Below are positions 55,441-64,000 of a stretch of 64,000 bases of DNA, one piece after another. This stretch comes from Bacteriovorax sp. MedPE-SWde. Lineage in GTDB: Bacteria; Bdellovibrionota; Bacteriovoracia; Bacteriovoracales; Bacteriovoracaceae. Position numbers and translations under genes: made by a program. How positions within the stretch are numbered: position 1 is the first letter of the stretch; every line of letters starts with the position of its first letter. The notes below the pieces were generated by a model. That model was not told the origin of the DNA, ran no database searches, and saw nothing but the letters and a program-made list of their open reading frames with translations. The stretch lies in contig MPCU01000004.1 in assembly GCA_001874305.1 (NCBI GenBank), positions 248,001-312,000 of the forward strand, given 5' to 3'.

Positions 55441-56394
55441 TTATAATGCACTTACTTGAAAATCATCTCCTATAACTTCACTACCTTCACAAACAATCTT
55501 ATGGGCATCGTTAATTCCTTTCTTTTGAAATGCTTTATCTGCCATATCAATCATTGTATCAACATTGTCACAAAGTACTGGTTCTGCTTTAAATTGAGCG
55601 GCCTTTCTTTGTAATACTTTGTATGCCTTAGCAAGTTTCTTCATTTTCTGACATGAACCAAGAGTCTTTTCTGCCATACCTAAGTCAGCTTCAAGGTTAT
55701 CAATTTCAACATGAAGATTTCTGTTTCTTTCCTCAAGGTGGTCAATCTTCTTTCTTAATTGAACAACTGTTGGTTTTGCCGTTCTAGCTGATGTTAACTG
55801 ACCCTGAAGGCTTGATACATCCGCTTGAACTCTAGCAATTTTAGCTGGAAGTGCAGCTTTTTCCTTTGGAAGATTTACAAGTACTTTTTGAGCTCTTGCT
55901 TTCTTCTGTTGAGCTTGAGCAACTTTTTGCTCTGCCTTCTTGATTCTACTTCTGTATTTCTTTCTACAAAAAGTTCCTCTAATTCCACTCTTACAACCAT
56001 CTTTTTTCATCTGGTTATGTGCTCTCTCTTTTTGTCCTGCAACAACTTCATTTTGCGCCTGTCTAATTTTAGACTTTTCAGCTTTTTGAAGTTGTCCCAT
56101 CTTAGTTGTCAAAACTTGCAATCGACTTTCAAGTTGATTCGCCCTACTTCTTGCACTTGAAACACTATTTGCAATAGAATGAATTTCATTTTCTTTTTCA
56201 CTCTTTTGAAATCTTAGGTCCTGAATTTGACCATTAAGATCCTGATCTCTTAGTTCTTCAATTTCGCCTACGATATCATCGACTATGATTTTGTGTGGTG
56301 AACAGATTTTAAAATCTTGTTGAAAATTAGCTCCAGCTCCAGCAGTCACAAACGTACATAAAATAGCAGTTACAATTGTCTTTTTCATAGTCAT
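55441..56394 (-). CDS. exported coiled-coil protein
   Basis: 317 residues from ATG 56394, four bases after AGGAG; a frame to 56571 exists without such a site. Signal peptide TIVTAILCTFVTAGAGA. Most of the mature protein is heptad-patterned helix, with a very basic middle and a Cys pair (DGCKSGIRGTFCRKK). The C-terminal ~60 residues contain three more Cys. A periplasmic rod is likely. No family recognised. Confidence 0.68.
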   Translation of the reverse strand: MTMKKTIVTAILCTFVTAGAGANFQQDFKICSPHKIIVDDIVGEIEELRDQDLNGQIQDLRFQKSEKENEIHSIANSVSSARSRANQLESRLQVLTTKMGQLQKAEKSKIRQAQNEVVAGQKERAHNQMKKDGCKSGIRGTFCRKKYRSRIKKAEQKVAQAQQKKARAQKVLVNLPKEKAALPAKIARVQADVSSLQGQLTSARTAKPTVVQLRKKIDHLEERNRNLHVEIDNLEADLGMAEKTLGSCQKMKKLAKAYKVLQRKAAQFKAEPVLCDNVDTMIDMADKAFQKKGINDAHKIVCEGSEVIGDDFQVSAL

Positions 56395-56591
56395 CCCTCT
56401 CCTTATAACTATTAGGTGATATCTTAAAACTTGGCAGTCATTGCTTTTGTTTTGATTAACCAGAGTAAAGCAAGGGCTGTGCCAAAAATAGCGGACAAGA
56501 GACGAGGGTTTAGTGCCAGACTGACACTGGAATTTTGATATTTGCGGTAATTTTTTGGGATAAAATAACACTAGGCGAACTTTGGCACCAT

Positions 56592-56852
56592 TTACTTTTT
56601 ACACTTCTCTATTTCAAGTGTCTTTATATTCCATTTTACTAAGACTGGACTTCTATCACGAGCAGATCCGGCAAGACATTTAGCTGTATTCTTGTCTGCA
56701 TAATAATATGCTGCCATCTCTTTAAAGGTAACAGTATATCTTCTCGATTTAGATATTTTCCTTACTTTTGATACATGTAATCTTCGACTTAATGACTTTG
56801 CTGACGCAAGATTTGTTACAAATAACAACAACACAACTACTCTCATTACCAT
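56592..56852 (-). CDS. small secreted basic protein
   Basis: 86 residues with a signal peptide (VVVLLLFVTNLASA) and a strongly basic mature part containing two Cys. It starts inside the end of the glutaminase-like gene (7-bp overlap), and GAGGAG lies about nine bases upstream. Given the coupling it may be a partner, inhibitor or helper of the enzyme; that is inference. No family recognised. Confidence 0.62.
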   Translation of the reverse strand: MVMRVVVLLLFVTNLASAKSLSRRLHVSKVRKISKSRRYTVTFKEMAAYYYADKNTAKCLAGSARDRSPVLVKWNIKTLEIEKCKK

Positions 56853-58483
56853 TGCTCATGCTCCTCGCCCCAGTGGTCAAGGCCACCTGAGTATTGTTCC
56901 ATTGTATCTTTTGCCATTGAGATCTTTTGATCCTCTGTAAGTTCCATATCAAGTAACGGCCAATATGGTTCAGAACTAGTCACTGCAAAGCTAGTTTTGT
57001 TAAAGAATGCCGTATTAGTCGGAGTAGGATAAACAACTTTATCTGACTTAGAAAAATCAACTTCCATCTTTAAGGCCCATTCTTTTGCACTTAAAGGTTT
57101 ATCTGAAATAGAAGGGTCTATAATCATTTCTTCGACACCACCTTTACCATCATCAACATAGACAAGAGGTGCAACGTGGTAGCCCCACTTCATTTGCGGA
57201 GACTCTCCAGGAACTTGTAAGCTTCCTCTTAACCACGCTTTATCAACATGAATCCCCTCTTCTTCAAACATTCGCGCCATTAAGTGTGCTCTTGCATAGC
57301 ACCCGTCAAAAGTATAATTCCAAGCTATATCTTTACGCGCTCTGGCCTTATCAAATATCTCTTGTGCTTTCTTAGCTGAAATTGATTTCTTAGATGATCC
57401 ACGAATATCTTTACTCTTCTTGTAGCCTTCAGGGCTGTAATATACACCCTTATGAACGCAGGCAAACTCAGGCAGGCTATCTTCATTAACGTAGTAACTC
57501 TCTAAAGAACCATTCGCAAAATCAATTAGCTGAACCATCTCTGAATTGATTCGATCTTCGTTCGCTTGCTCCACAACTTTTTTAAAGTATGGAACCATTT
57601 GTTTTCCACAAGTTGAAACTTCATTTAATAGGTAGTTAACATAAGAGTGATCAGTAAGATTTTTAAAGAGATCAGGATCGTCTTTGTAGCGAGAAGGTAC
57701 GAGCATTTCCTTTTTAAAAGGATTACTACTTTTTTCTTCACGCGACTTTGTTAAGAGAACTTCGCCAGTATAAGCTAAAAGGCTCTCAATCCCACTATGA
57801 TCTTTTGCCAACTTTCCATCTTTAAATGCAAAAGCTCCAAAGTAACTTGTATGTGTAGCTTTATCTTTAAGGATAATAATATCATTTCCATACGAGTCTT
57901 TCCCACATGAAAGAAGTGGGCATGCAGGATACTTATTGTTACGAGAACAATTTAGATTCTCTCCATTACCAAGCTCTACTTTGAGATTATTACTTTTTAG
58001 TAAATCGCCGTAATGTTTTTCCTGCTTTTCAATATTCATTTTAATGGTTGATGCTAGTTTACTAATCTCTTTATCTTCCGGATCTATTTCACCTGGCTGT
58101 GCATATCTAAAAAAATCACTATAGAGATATTCTAATTCATCAGCATAATCAGCAAAGCCTCCTACATATGGAGGCTTGTTATCTTCATCAAATAATGTGG
58201 CCCTAGAAATTTCCGCAACAAAGAGGTCCGTTCCATCATCTGTATATATTTCGTTAACTTCTAAACGTTTAACCTTTCCATCTTTAGTCTTCTTTGCCGC
58301 TGCAAAAGACCAACCCATTTCTTTAATGAGGTACTCGCTCCCTTCATCATCTTTACAATAGAAATACTTCTCAGCTTCATTTCCCTTACAATTAGTAAGG
58401 GAGGGATGACCAGCAAGGTTAATTTTGTAGGCATAAATTGATATAGACTGCATCAGTAGCAGAAATAATATAACTCTTCTCAT
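56846..58483 (-). CDS. predicted secreted protein-glutaminase-like deamidase
   Basis: 545 residues from ATG 58483, which opens a signal peptide (MRRVILFLLLMQSISIYA); the frame to 58615 adds codons with no such role. The C-terminal third has DGCYARAH (Cys 395), W-G-Y-H-V-A-P (His 436) and I-I-D-P-S (Asp 456). This is the Cys-His-Asp set of bacterial protein-glutaminases, with the same 41- and 20-residue spacings as the Chryseobacterium enzyme as I remember them. The enzyme would convert protein Gln to Glu. The N-terminal 370 residues are unrecognised and may be a pro- or targeting domain. First gene of a pair with a small basic protein. Confidence 0.78.
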   Translation of the reverse strand: MRRVILFLLLMQSISIYAYKINLAGHPSLTNCKGNEAEKYFYCKDDEGSEYLIKEMGWSFAAAKKTKDGKVKRLEVNEIYTDDGTDLFVAEISRATLFDEDNKPPYVGGFADYADELEYLYSDFFRYAQPGEIDPEDKEISKLASTIKMNIEKQEKHYGDLLKSNNLKVELGNGENLNCSRNNKYPACPLLSCGKDSYGNDIIILKDKATHTSYFGAFAFKDGKLAKDHSGIESLLAYTGEVLLTKSREEKSSNPFKKEMLVPSRYKDDPDLFKNLTDHSYVNYLLNEVSTCGKQMVPYFKKVVEQANEDRINSEMVQLIDFANGSLESYYVNEDSLPEFACVHKGVYYSPEGYKKSKDIRGSSKKSISAKKAQEIFDKARARKDIAWNYTFDGCYARAHLMARMFEEEGIHVDKAWLRGSLQVPGESPQMKWGYHVAPLVYVDDGKGGVEEMIIDPSISDKPLSAKEWALKMEVDFSKSDKVVYPTPTNTAFFNKTSFAVTSSEPYWPLLDMELTEDQKISMAKDTMEQYSGGLDHWGEEHEQW

Positions 58484-58674
58484 AAGTGACTCATCGTCAG
58501 TTTCTTCTAAATACTTGAGTTTAAACGTCAATTTTTGCATCACCCAAAAATATTGTAAGAATCCCGCTCGGTCTTGCACAAATAGTTGAAATTTATATGA
58601 TTCTGGACTTGCCAAAGGACCTCTATCGAGCTGAAATAGTCACTTAAACCGCAATCGCCAAACGAGGAGGAAAT

Positions 58675-59922
58675 ATGACAAGACGAGTGGCAATCACGGG
58701 AATGGGGACCATCTGTGCCCTAGGACATAATTTAAATGATGTATGGAATGGACTAACTGAAGGACGTTCTGGAATTTCTCAAGTTGAGAATTATGATATT
58801 GATAAACTAGCAATCAAAATTGCTGGTGAAGTAAAAGACTTCGAAATCTCTGAAGAGCTTCTTGAACCAAAAGAAGCTCCACGCTACGACCGTTTCATTC
58901 ACTTCGGTCTCCATGCTACAGATGAAGCTTTAAAGAATTCTGGAATTGATCTTAAGTCTTATGATCCATATAAAGTTGGATCTATCTTAGGTGTTGGTAT
59001 GGGAGGTTTCCCTATTACAGAACAAACAGGAAGAACTTTTGTAGAGAAGGGACCAAGAAGAATTTCTCCTTTCTTTATTCCAGGAATTATTCCAAATATG
59101 GCAACAGGTATCCTAAGTATTAAATACGGATTCATGGGTGTTAACTACACTGTTGCTTCAGCTTGTGCTTCTTCATGTCACGCTATTTCAAATGCTGTAG
59201 AAGAAATAAAATCAGGACGTCATGACGTTATGATCACTGGTGGTACAGAAGCTGTTGTTTGTAATCTTGCAATGGGTGGATTCATCAATATGAAGGCATT
59301 CTCTAAGAGAACAGACGAACCTCAAAAAGCATCACGACCTTTTGATACAGGAAGAGATGGTTTTGTAATGGGTGAAGGTGCAGGAGTAATTATTCTAGAA
59401 GACCTTGAAAGTGCAAAGAAAAGAGGAGCGACAATCTACGCAGAAATCGTAGGTCATGGAGCTTCTTCAGATGCTCACCATATTACAGCTCCACATCCAG
59501 AAGGTGCCGGTGCATTTGGTTGTATGAAAAAAGCAATTGAAGATGCTGGAATCAAGCCAGAAGATATTGGATATGTTAACGCTCACGGAACTTCTACTCC
59601 ACTTGGAGACAAGGCCGAAACTAAGGCCATTAAAATGGTTCTTGGAGAGGAGCACGCAAAGTCTATTAATGTAAGTTCGACAAAATCAATGGTTGGTCAC
59701 CTACTTGGTGCAGCTGGTGGTGTTGAAACTGTATTTACTGCGATGACTCTACATACAGGGGTAATCCCTCCAACAATAAACTTAGACGACCAAGATCCTG
59801 ATTGCGATCTGAACTACACTGCGAATAAAGCTGTTGAGAAGCAAGTTGATTATGCACTTAACAACTCATTTGGTTTTGGTTCTACAAACTCATCACTAGT
59901 CTTAAAAAGATATACAGAATAA
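58675..59922 (+). CDS. fabF: 3-oxoacyl-ACP synthase II (FabF)
   Basis: Elongating condensing enzyme. 415 residues. Nucleophile Cys 164 (ASACASSCHAI), His motifs NAHGTSTPLGD and VGHLLGAAGG, and the F-G-F-G-S-T-N-S end. GAGGAGG precedes the ATG. Normally just after acpP, here separated by 4.7 kb. glyA follows by 12 bp. Confidence 0.96.
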   Translation: MTRRVAITGMGTICALGHNLNDVWNGLTEGRSGISQVENYDIDKLAIKIAGEVKDFEISEELLEPKEAPRYDRFIHFGLHATDEALKNSGIDLKSYDPYKVGSILGVGMGGFPITEQTGRTFVEKGPRRISPFFIPGIIPNMATGILSIKYGFMGVNYTVASACASSCHAISNAVEEIKSGRHDVMITGGTEAVVCNLAMGGFINMKAFSKRTDEPQKASRPFDTGRDGFVMGEGAGVIILEDLESAKKRGATIYAEIVGHGASSDAHHITAPHPEGAGAFGCMKKAIEDAGIKPEDIGYVNAHGTSTPLGDKAETKAIKMVLGEEHAKSINVSSTKSMVGHLLGAAGGVETVFTAMTLHTGVIPPTINLDDQDPDCDLNYTANKAVEKQVDYALNNSFGFGSTNSSLVLKRYTE

Positions 59923-59934
59923 TTAAGGGGTAAT

Positions 59935-61185
59935 ATGTTTCACGAAGATTCTCAAAGTTTAGAAACAATGGATGCAGAGATTTTTTCTCTAACTAATCAA
60001 GAGCTTGAAAGACAAGAACTTGGTTTAGAGTTAATTGCATCAGAGAACTATGCCTCAAAAGCAGTTATGCAAGCACAAGGTTCAATTCTAACTAATAAGT
60101 ATGCAGAAGGTTTACCGAAGAAGAGATACTACGGTGGATGTGAAGTTGTAGATAATATTGAACAAATAGCAATCGATAGAGCAAAAGAACTTTTCAAATG
60201 TAAGTTTGCAAACGTTCAACCTCACTCTGGTTCACAGGCGAATATGGGAGCATACTTTGCGATCATTCAACCAGGTGACAAAGTTATGGGAATGGACCTT
60301 GCTCAAGGTGGGCATCTTACACATGGCTCCCCTGTAAACTTCTCAGGAAGACTATTTGATATCGTATCCTATGGTCTTGATGTTGAAGCAGAAGTTTTAG
60401 ACTATGACCTGATTAGAGAAGTTGCTCTAAAAGAGAAACCAAAATTAATTGTTGCCGGTGCAAGTGCTTATCCAAGATCAATAGACTTTAAAAAGTTTAG
60501 AGAAATTGCAGATGAAGTTGGGGCCTACCTACTTGTTGATATGGCACATATCGCAGGTCTAGTTGCAGCAGGTGTACACGAAAGTCCAATTGAACACGCA
60601 CATATTGTGACGACGACAACTCACAAGACTTTAAGAGGTCCAAGAGGTGGTCTAATTCTCACAAACGATGAAGAGCTAGCAAAGAAGATTAACTTTAATA
60701 TCTTTCCAGGTATTCAAGGTGGTCCACTTGAGCACGTAATTGCTGCCAAGGCAGTTTCATTTAAAGAAGCTCTTTGCCCAGAATATGTAGAGTATCAAAA
60801 GCAAGTTATAGCTAACGCCAAAACTCTTTCAGAGTCTTTAATTGGACTTGGAATGGAAGTTGTTTCTGGCGGTACTGATAATCACCTTATTCTTATGAAA
60901 ACTGACCCAGCAGGGCTGACAGGGAAAGTTGCAGAGCAAACTCTTGAAGCGGCAGGGATCACTTGTAATAAGAATATGATTCCAGGTGACTCAAGGTCTC
61001 CTTTTGTAACTTCTGGTGTAAGACTAGGAACTCCAGCAATCACAACGAGAGGTCTAAAAGAAGATCAAATGAAATTAGTTGCGAACTGGATCGTTCAGGC
61101 CCTGAAGTCTCATGACAAACCGGCTGAACTTGAGAATATCAAAAAGAATGTAACCGAACTTTGTAAGCAGTTTCCAGTTTACTAA
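59935..61185 (+). CDS. glyA: serine hydroxymethyltransferase
   Basis: Converts Ser and tetrahydrofolate to Gly and methylene-THF. 416 residues. PLP Lys 231 in [32 protein letters not shown] and the S-G-S-Q-A-N loop are typical. AAGGGG precedes the ATG. Co-transcribed with fabF by spacing. Confidence 0.97.
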   Translation: MFHEDSQSLETMDAEIFSLTNQELERQELGLELIASENYASKAVMQAQGSILTNKYAEGLPKKRYYGGCEVVDNIEQIAIDRAKELFKCKFANVQPHSGSQANMGAYFAIIQPGDKVMGMDLAQGGHLTHGSPVNFSGRLFDIVSYGLDVEAEVLDYDLIREVALKEKPKLIVAGASAYPRSIDFKKFREIADEVGAYLLVDMAHIAGLVAAGVHESPIEHAHIVTTTTHKTLRGPRGGLILTNDEELAKKINFNIFPGIQGGPLEHVIAAKAVSFKEALCPEYVEYQKQVIANAKTLSESLIGLGMEVVSGGTDNHLILMKTDPAGLTGKVAEQTLEAAGITCNKNMIPGDSRSPFVTSGVRLGTPAITTRGLKEDQMKLVANWIVQALKSHDKPAELENIKKNVTELCKQFPVY

Positions 61186-61194
61186 GAAATAAGT

Positions 61195-61224
61195 GGGGCC
61201 AAGCAAAACTGGCCCCTATTTATC
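61195..61224 (+). terminator. probable terminator of fabF-glyA
   Basis: GGGGCCA / TGGCCCC stem, 8-base loop, followed by TATTTAT; the T tract is interrupted. Confidence 0.6.
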
Positions 61225-61308
61225 CCTTAACTATCTAATTTTATACAGCTAAATTATCAATTGTCAGAGTGAGCTTCTTTCTAGTACTTATAGCTTAGAG
61301 GTTTATTT

Positions 61309-61803
61309 ATGTTCTGCCCATCATGCAACGCACAAGACACTAAAGTAATAGACTCGAGACATCTCTCGGACGGTCTAGCTGTACGTCGACGCCGCGCTTG
61401 TCAGGTTTGTGAAAAACGATTTACTACCTATGAAAAATTACAATTGCAGATGCCAGCTATTGTAAAGAATGATAAAAGACGTGAACCTTTTAATAGAGAA
61501 AAGATGAGTAAGGGTATCAATAAGGCCTGTCAAAAACGTCCTGTAACAACTCAGGAAATAAACAGACTTATTGATGATATAGAAAGAACTTTAGCTGAGA
61601 ATCATCCAGGTGAAGTTTCTGCTAAAATTGTTGGTGAGATCACAATGGAAAAGCTCTACCTTCAAGACCCTGTTGCATATGTTAGATATGCTTCATTCTA
61701 TTGGAATTTTAAGGATATTAACGGTTTTATCCACAGTTTACAAAAAAGTATCGGACAAATAAGTAAAGGAAATGCAAGTGAACCAACCCAGCTTCAGCAA
61801 TAA
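61309..61803 (+). CDS. nrdR: transcriptional repressor NrdR
   Basis: Zn-finger/ATP-cone repressor of ribonucleotide reductase genes. 164 residues. C-P-S-C and C-Q-V-C form the zinc site, VRRRRACQVCEKRFTTYE is the signature, and an ATP cone spans about 47-137 (V-K-N-D-K-R-R-E-P-F-N-R-E-K). The end overlaps nusB by 26 bp. NrdR-nusB adjacency is common. Confidence 0.96.
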   Translation: MFCPSCNAQDTKVIDSRHLSDGLAVRRRRACQVCEKRFTTYEKLQLQMPAIVKNDKRREPFNREKMSKGINKACQKRPVTTQEINRLIDDIERTLAENHPGEVSAKIVGEITMEKLYLQDPVAYVRYASFYWNFKDINGFIHSLQKSIGQISKGNASEPTQLQQ

Positions 61804-62260
61804 AACAGTTTCAAGAGAGTACGCTTTTAAATTTATCTATAAGCTCTTTTTAAAAGATTTTTCTATGGAAAAAGAGAAGATGGTATCTGACTCTATTGTT
61901 ATGGATCAAGCAATCCTAGAGTTCGAAGATAGCTATATAAAAGAAGATGAAGAGCATTTAGACAATGAACTAAACCCTTCAATTCAAAACTACGCTAAGA
62001 CATTAATCTCTGGTTATGTTGCGAAAGAAGCTCAAGTAATTGATCTCATTGGAACATTTCTACAGAAGAGAAGCTTTTCTTCAATTGGAAATATTGAAAA
62101 AGCCGTTCTTACTCTTGGTGTATACGAACTACAGTTTACAGAGACTCCAAGTAAAGTTGTAATCAATGAGTACATCAACTTAGCAAAGAAATTTGGAACT
62201 AAAGAGTCATTTGCATTTATCAATGGTATCCTTGATAAAGTGAACAAAGAGACAAAGTAG
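61778..62260 (+). CDS. nusB: transcription antitermination factor NusB
   Basis: rRNA antitermination factor. 160 residues. The start SREYAFKFIYKLF and the later F-S-S-I-G-N-I-E-K-A-V-L-T-L-G-V-Y-E-L block followed by VVINEYINLAKKFG are typical. GTG 61778 is chosen, as AAGGA lies seven bases before it and directly abuts the ATG at 61772. Contains an acidic insert at about 35-60. Confidence 0.93.
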   Translation: MNQPSFSNKTVSREYAFKFIYKLFLKDFSMEKEKMVSDSIVMDQAILEFEDSYIKEDEEHLDNELNPSIQNYAKTLISGYVAKEAQVIDLIGTFLQKRSFSSIGNIEKAVLTLGVYELQFTETPSKVVINEYINLAKKFGTKESFAFINGILDKVNKETK

Positions 62261-62262
62261 TA

Positions 62263-62673
62263 ATGAATTCAGAACTCTATAATAATATACTGGCCCATAT
62301 AAATACTGATACTGTCGGTGTTATATGGTTCAGTGAAAGCACTCTCTCTGAACCAACAGAAGTTAATGAGATATTTGACTATATTGTGGATGGACAACTG
62401 AGAGAGTTCGTAGAGTTTACAAAAGAAAATAATATAGAGACTGAAAAAGAAAATAACTTTTTCATTTCCCACAATTTTGATTCTCCTTTCATTTTATTCA
62501 ACACATGCATCTCTCATGAGTTCTCTAAGAAAGACTTCAATGACTTCAAAATGATACTATCTAAACTTGGTAATCATAGTCAGAAGAACCTTGCCGTAAT
62601 TTACCCTAAGAGCTTCAAACTCCCAGAAGTTGTTAAGAAGAGTGACCTCACAATTAGAGAGTTTTCTTACTAA
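62263..62673 (+). CDS. hypothetical protein
   Basis: 136 residues, cytoplasmic by composition, with an alpha/beta look (GVIWFSES, FILFNTCIS, NLAVIYPKSF). It starts 2 bp after nusB, so it is in the same transcript. The end overlaps rlmN by 4 bp in the opposite direction. No family recognised. Confidence 0.6.
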   Translation: MNSELYNNILAHINTDTVGVIWFSESTLSEPTEVNEIFDYIVDGQLREFVEFTKENNIETEKENNFFISHNFDSPFILFNTCISHEFSKKDFNDFKMILSKLGNHSQKNLAVIYPKSFKLPEVVKKSDLTIREFSY

Positions 62674-63701
62674 TCAGCTGTATTCAATTGACCACAGGCG
62701 GCCAGAACATCATCACCCTTTGTCGTTCTAATAAGAGTAGGTATTTTATAAGTATCAAGGACCTCTTTAAAGGCCTCTACACGACTTTGACTCGGTCTCT
62801 TATACTCTGATCCAGGAAATGGATTAAATGGAATAAGGTTAATATAGGCACGTTTACCGGCCAATAACTTCCCCGTAATGTGAGCATCTTCTTCACTATC
62901 ATTAAATTGATCTATTAAAAGATATTCATAGGTAACAAATTGCTTCTTCTTAAGAGGAATATCATCAATATATTTGAGGACTTCATCTAATGGGAAGCGC
63001 TTATTTATTGGGATTAACTCATTTCTCTTTTCTTCAAATGGGGAATGCAGGGATAGAGCGAGATTTACTCCAGGAATTTCATCCTTCCATCTCTTTAGTC
63101 CTGGAAGGTAGCCCGAAGTTGAAATAGTTATTTTCTGTGTTCCAATACTAGTCCCCTCTTGCGCTTGAAAAATTTCACAAGCTTTTTTTACTGTATCGAA
63201 ATTATGGAGAGGCTCTCCTTGACCCATAAAGACAATATTTAAAATTCTCTCTTCACCGGGTCTATTCTCTCTTAGCCACTTCCATGCTCCAAGAAATTGT
63301 CCAACGACTTCCTCAGTCTCAAGATTTCTCTTAAGTCCTTGGGTACCTGTAAAACAAAATGAGCAATTCATTGCGCAGCCAACTTGTGAAGACAAACAGA
63401 TAGAATATTTATTATGAAATGGAATTAAAACAGACTCAACCTTACGACCATCTTTTAGTTCAAAGAGAAACTTAACCGTTTTGTCATCGGCCATATGAAC
63501 TGTATCTATTTTAGGAAGATCAAATTGAAAATTCTCTTCTAAAAAGACTTGAGTCGTTTTAGAAAGATCCTTCCTACACACATCAAAGTTCTTCTTCTTG
63601 TAATGCCAATTAAAGAGTAGATTTGCCCCACTAATATTTAGACCTTCAACTTGAAGAAGCTCCTTTAATTCGGAATAATTTAATGAATAGAATGATCGCA
63701 T
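62670..63701 (-). CDS. rlmN: 23S rRNA (A2503-C2)/tRNA (A37-C2) methyltransferase RlmN
   Basis: Radical-SAM enzyme. 343 residues. C-x3-C-x2-C (Cys 109, 113, 116; GCAMNCSFC), F-M-G-Q-G-E-P-L-H-N, ALSLHSP and the C-terminal methylated Cys region AACGQL (about 336). The Q-V-G-C and the G-D-D-V-x-A-A-C end are characteristic. Monocistronic by position. Confidence 0.95.
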   Translation of the reverse strand: MRSFYSLNYSELKELLQVEGLNISGANLLFNWHYKKKNFDVCRKDLSKTTQVFLEENFQFDLPKIDTVHMADDKTVKFLFELKDGRKVESVLIPFHNKYSICLSSQVGCAMNCSFCFTGTQGLKRNLETEEVVGQFLGAWKWLRENRPGEERILNIVFMGQGEPLHNFDTVKKACEIFQAQEGTSIGTQKITISTSGYLPGLKRWKDEIPGVNLALSLHSPFEEKRNELIPINKRFPLDEVLKYIDDIPLKKKQFVTYEYLLIDQFNDSEEDAHITGKLLAGKRAYINLIPFNPFPGSEYKRPSQSRVEAFKEVLDTYKIPTLIRTTKGDDVLAACGQLNTAD

Positions 63702-63968
63702 GCGCGCATACTATATGATGTCATCTCTCTTAGAAAGTAGTTTTATTATTAGCTTGCCCTTACACCGTCTAAGCATCCCATTAGTTTGAATTTAATCCAT
63801 ACAAAATCAATTTTCTAACAATAAAAACAAGTAGTTAATTTCAGTTACTTAGCGAATTCTGAACAGTAAAAAAATTTCACGGATCGATCTAAATGTAGCT
63901 AAATGCCTAGAGATTCGATATAAGGACGAAGTATATAAAATTTAGATCGCATGGACTAAGGAGCTCCC
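63702..63968. other. non-coding leader with a 10-bp inverted repeat
   Basis: No gene is seen between rlmN and the TTG start at 63969. CGATCTAAAT at 63885-63894 recurs inverted (ATTTAGATCG) at 63940-63949, and CTAAATG is also repeated directly. It could fold as a leader or be an operator. No known riboswitch pattern is recognised. Confidence 0.35.
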
Positions 63969-64000
63969 TTGAATTTCAAAACTATCGGTACGTCTGCACT
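63969..64000 (+). CDS. start of a TTG-initiated gene, cut by the window edge
   Basis: TTG with AAGGAG five bases upstream, reading M-N-F-K-T-I-G-T-S-A. Only ten residues are visible, so the product cannot be named. Confidence 0.5.
   Translation, partial: MNFKTIGTSA

Overview
The window looks like a stretch of core chromosome from a low-GC, Gram-negative deltaproteobacterium-like predator, most probably a Bacteriovorax/Halobacteriovorax-type member of Bdellovibrionota. This is an inference. It rests on AT-rich, tightly packed genes, very many lipoprotein and secreted-protein genes, a myxobacterial-style Ser/Thr kinase (HRDISPHN loop), LPS and lipid-transport genes of a diderm envelope (lptE, mlaEFD), and a trimeric phage-tail-like lipoprotein fibre of the kind described in Bdellovibrio. 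No database search was possible. No rRNA, tRNA, insertion sequence, prophage or CRISPR array was seen.

Layout. 1-4.2 kb (+): 3' end of miaA, a ppsR-type regulator, then a membrane-free MgtE-N/CBS sensor coupled to an Nramp-related transporter. 4.2-9.3 kb (-): a secreted HExxH protein, a Ser/Thr kinase, a lipoprotein, an alpha/beta hydrolase without its Ser nucleophile, and a GYF-PilZ protein. 9.4-13.9 kb: a vWA-like lipoprotein, a cyclic-nucleotide-binding protein, a thiolase and a small conserved-looking protein. 13.9-17 kb (-): a sodium/solute-symporter-histidine kinase fusion with a small membrane partner. 17-19.5 kb: a small secreted protein, two unlike globins in tandem, and a histone-H1-like Lys-repeat protein with a Cys/His tail. 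19.6-22.4 kb (-): a beta-oxidation/butyryl-CoA operon (hydroxybutyryl-CoA dehydrogenase, crotonase, acyl-CoA dehydrogenase), which with the thiolase at 12-13 kb makes a full short-chain cycle.

22.7-33.4 kb: rpsT, holA, lptE, a DciA-like protein, then a long minus-strand unit in the order mlaE, mlaF, mlaD, GYF-membrane protein, hypothetical, tsaC, methyltransferase. The GYF-membrane protein and the following hypothetical ORF appear to be one gene joined by a -1 shift at a run of ten A. 31.9-36.8 kb: a TIGR02147-like regulator with a secreted protein, then a plus-strand accessory operon (secreted protein, DUF5819-like, HTTM-thiol-redox fusion, serine beta-lactamase-like hydrolase). 36.7-45.3 kb (-): recQ, a dihaem cytochrome c peroxidase-like lipoprotein, a LruC-type lipoprotein, alr, a receiver-like protein and aroK.

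45.4-62.7 kb (+ backbone): the conserved yceD-rpmF ... fabH-fabD-fabG-acpP ... fabF-glyA-nrdR-nusB order, interrupted twice by accessory cargo. Between rpmF and fabH lie the fibre gene, an acetyltransferase and a coiled-coil protein. Between acpP and fabF lie five secreted or lipoprotein genes, including a predicted protein-glutamine deamidase with a complete Cys-His-Asp triad. The window ends with rlmN (-), a 267-bp non-coding leader and the first codons of a TTG-initiated gene.
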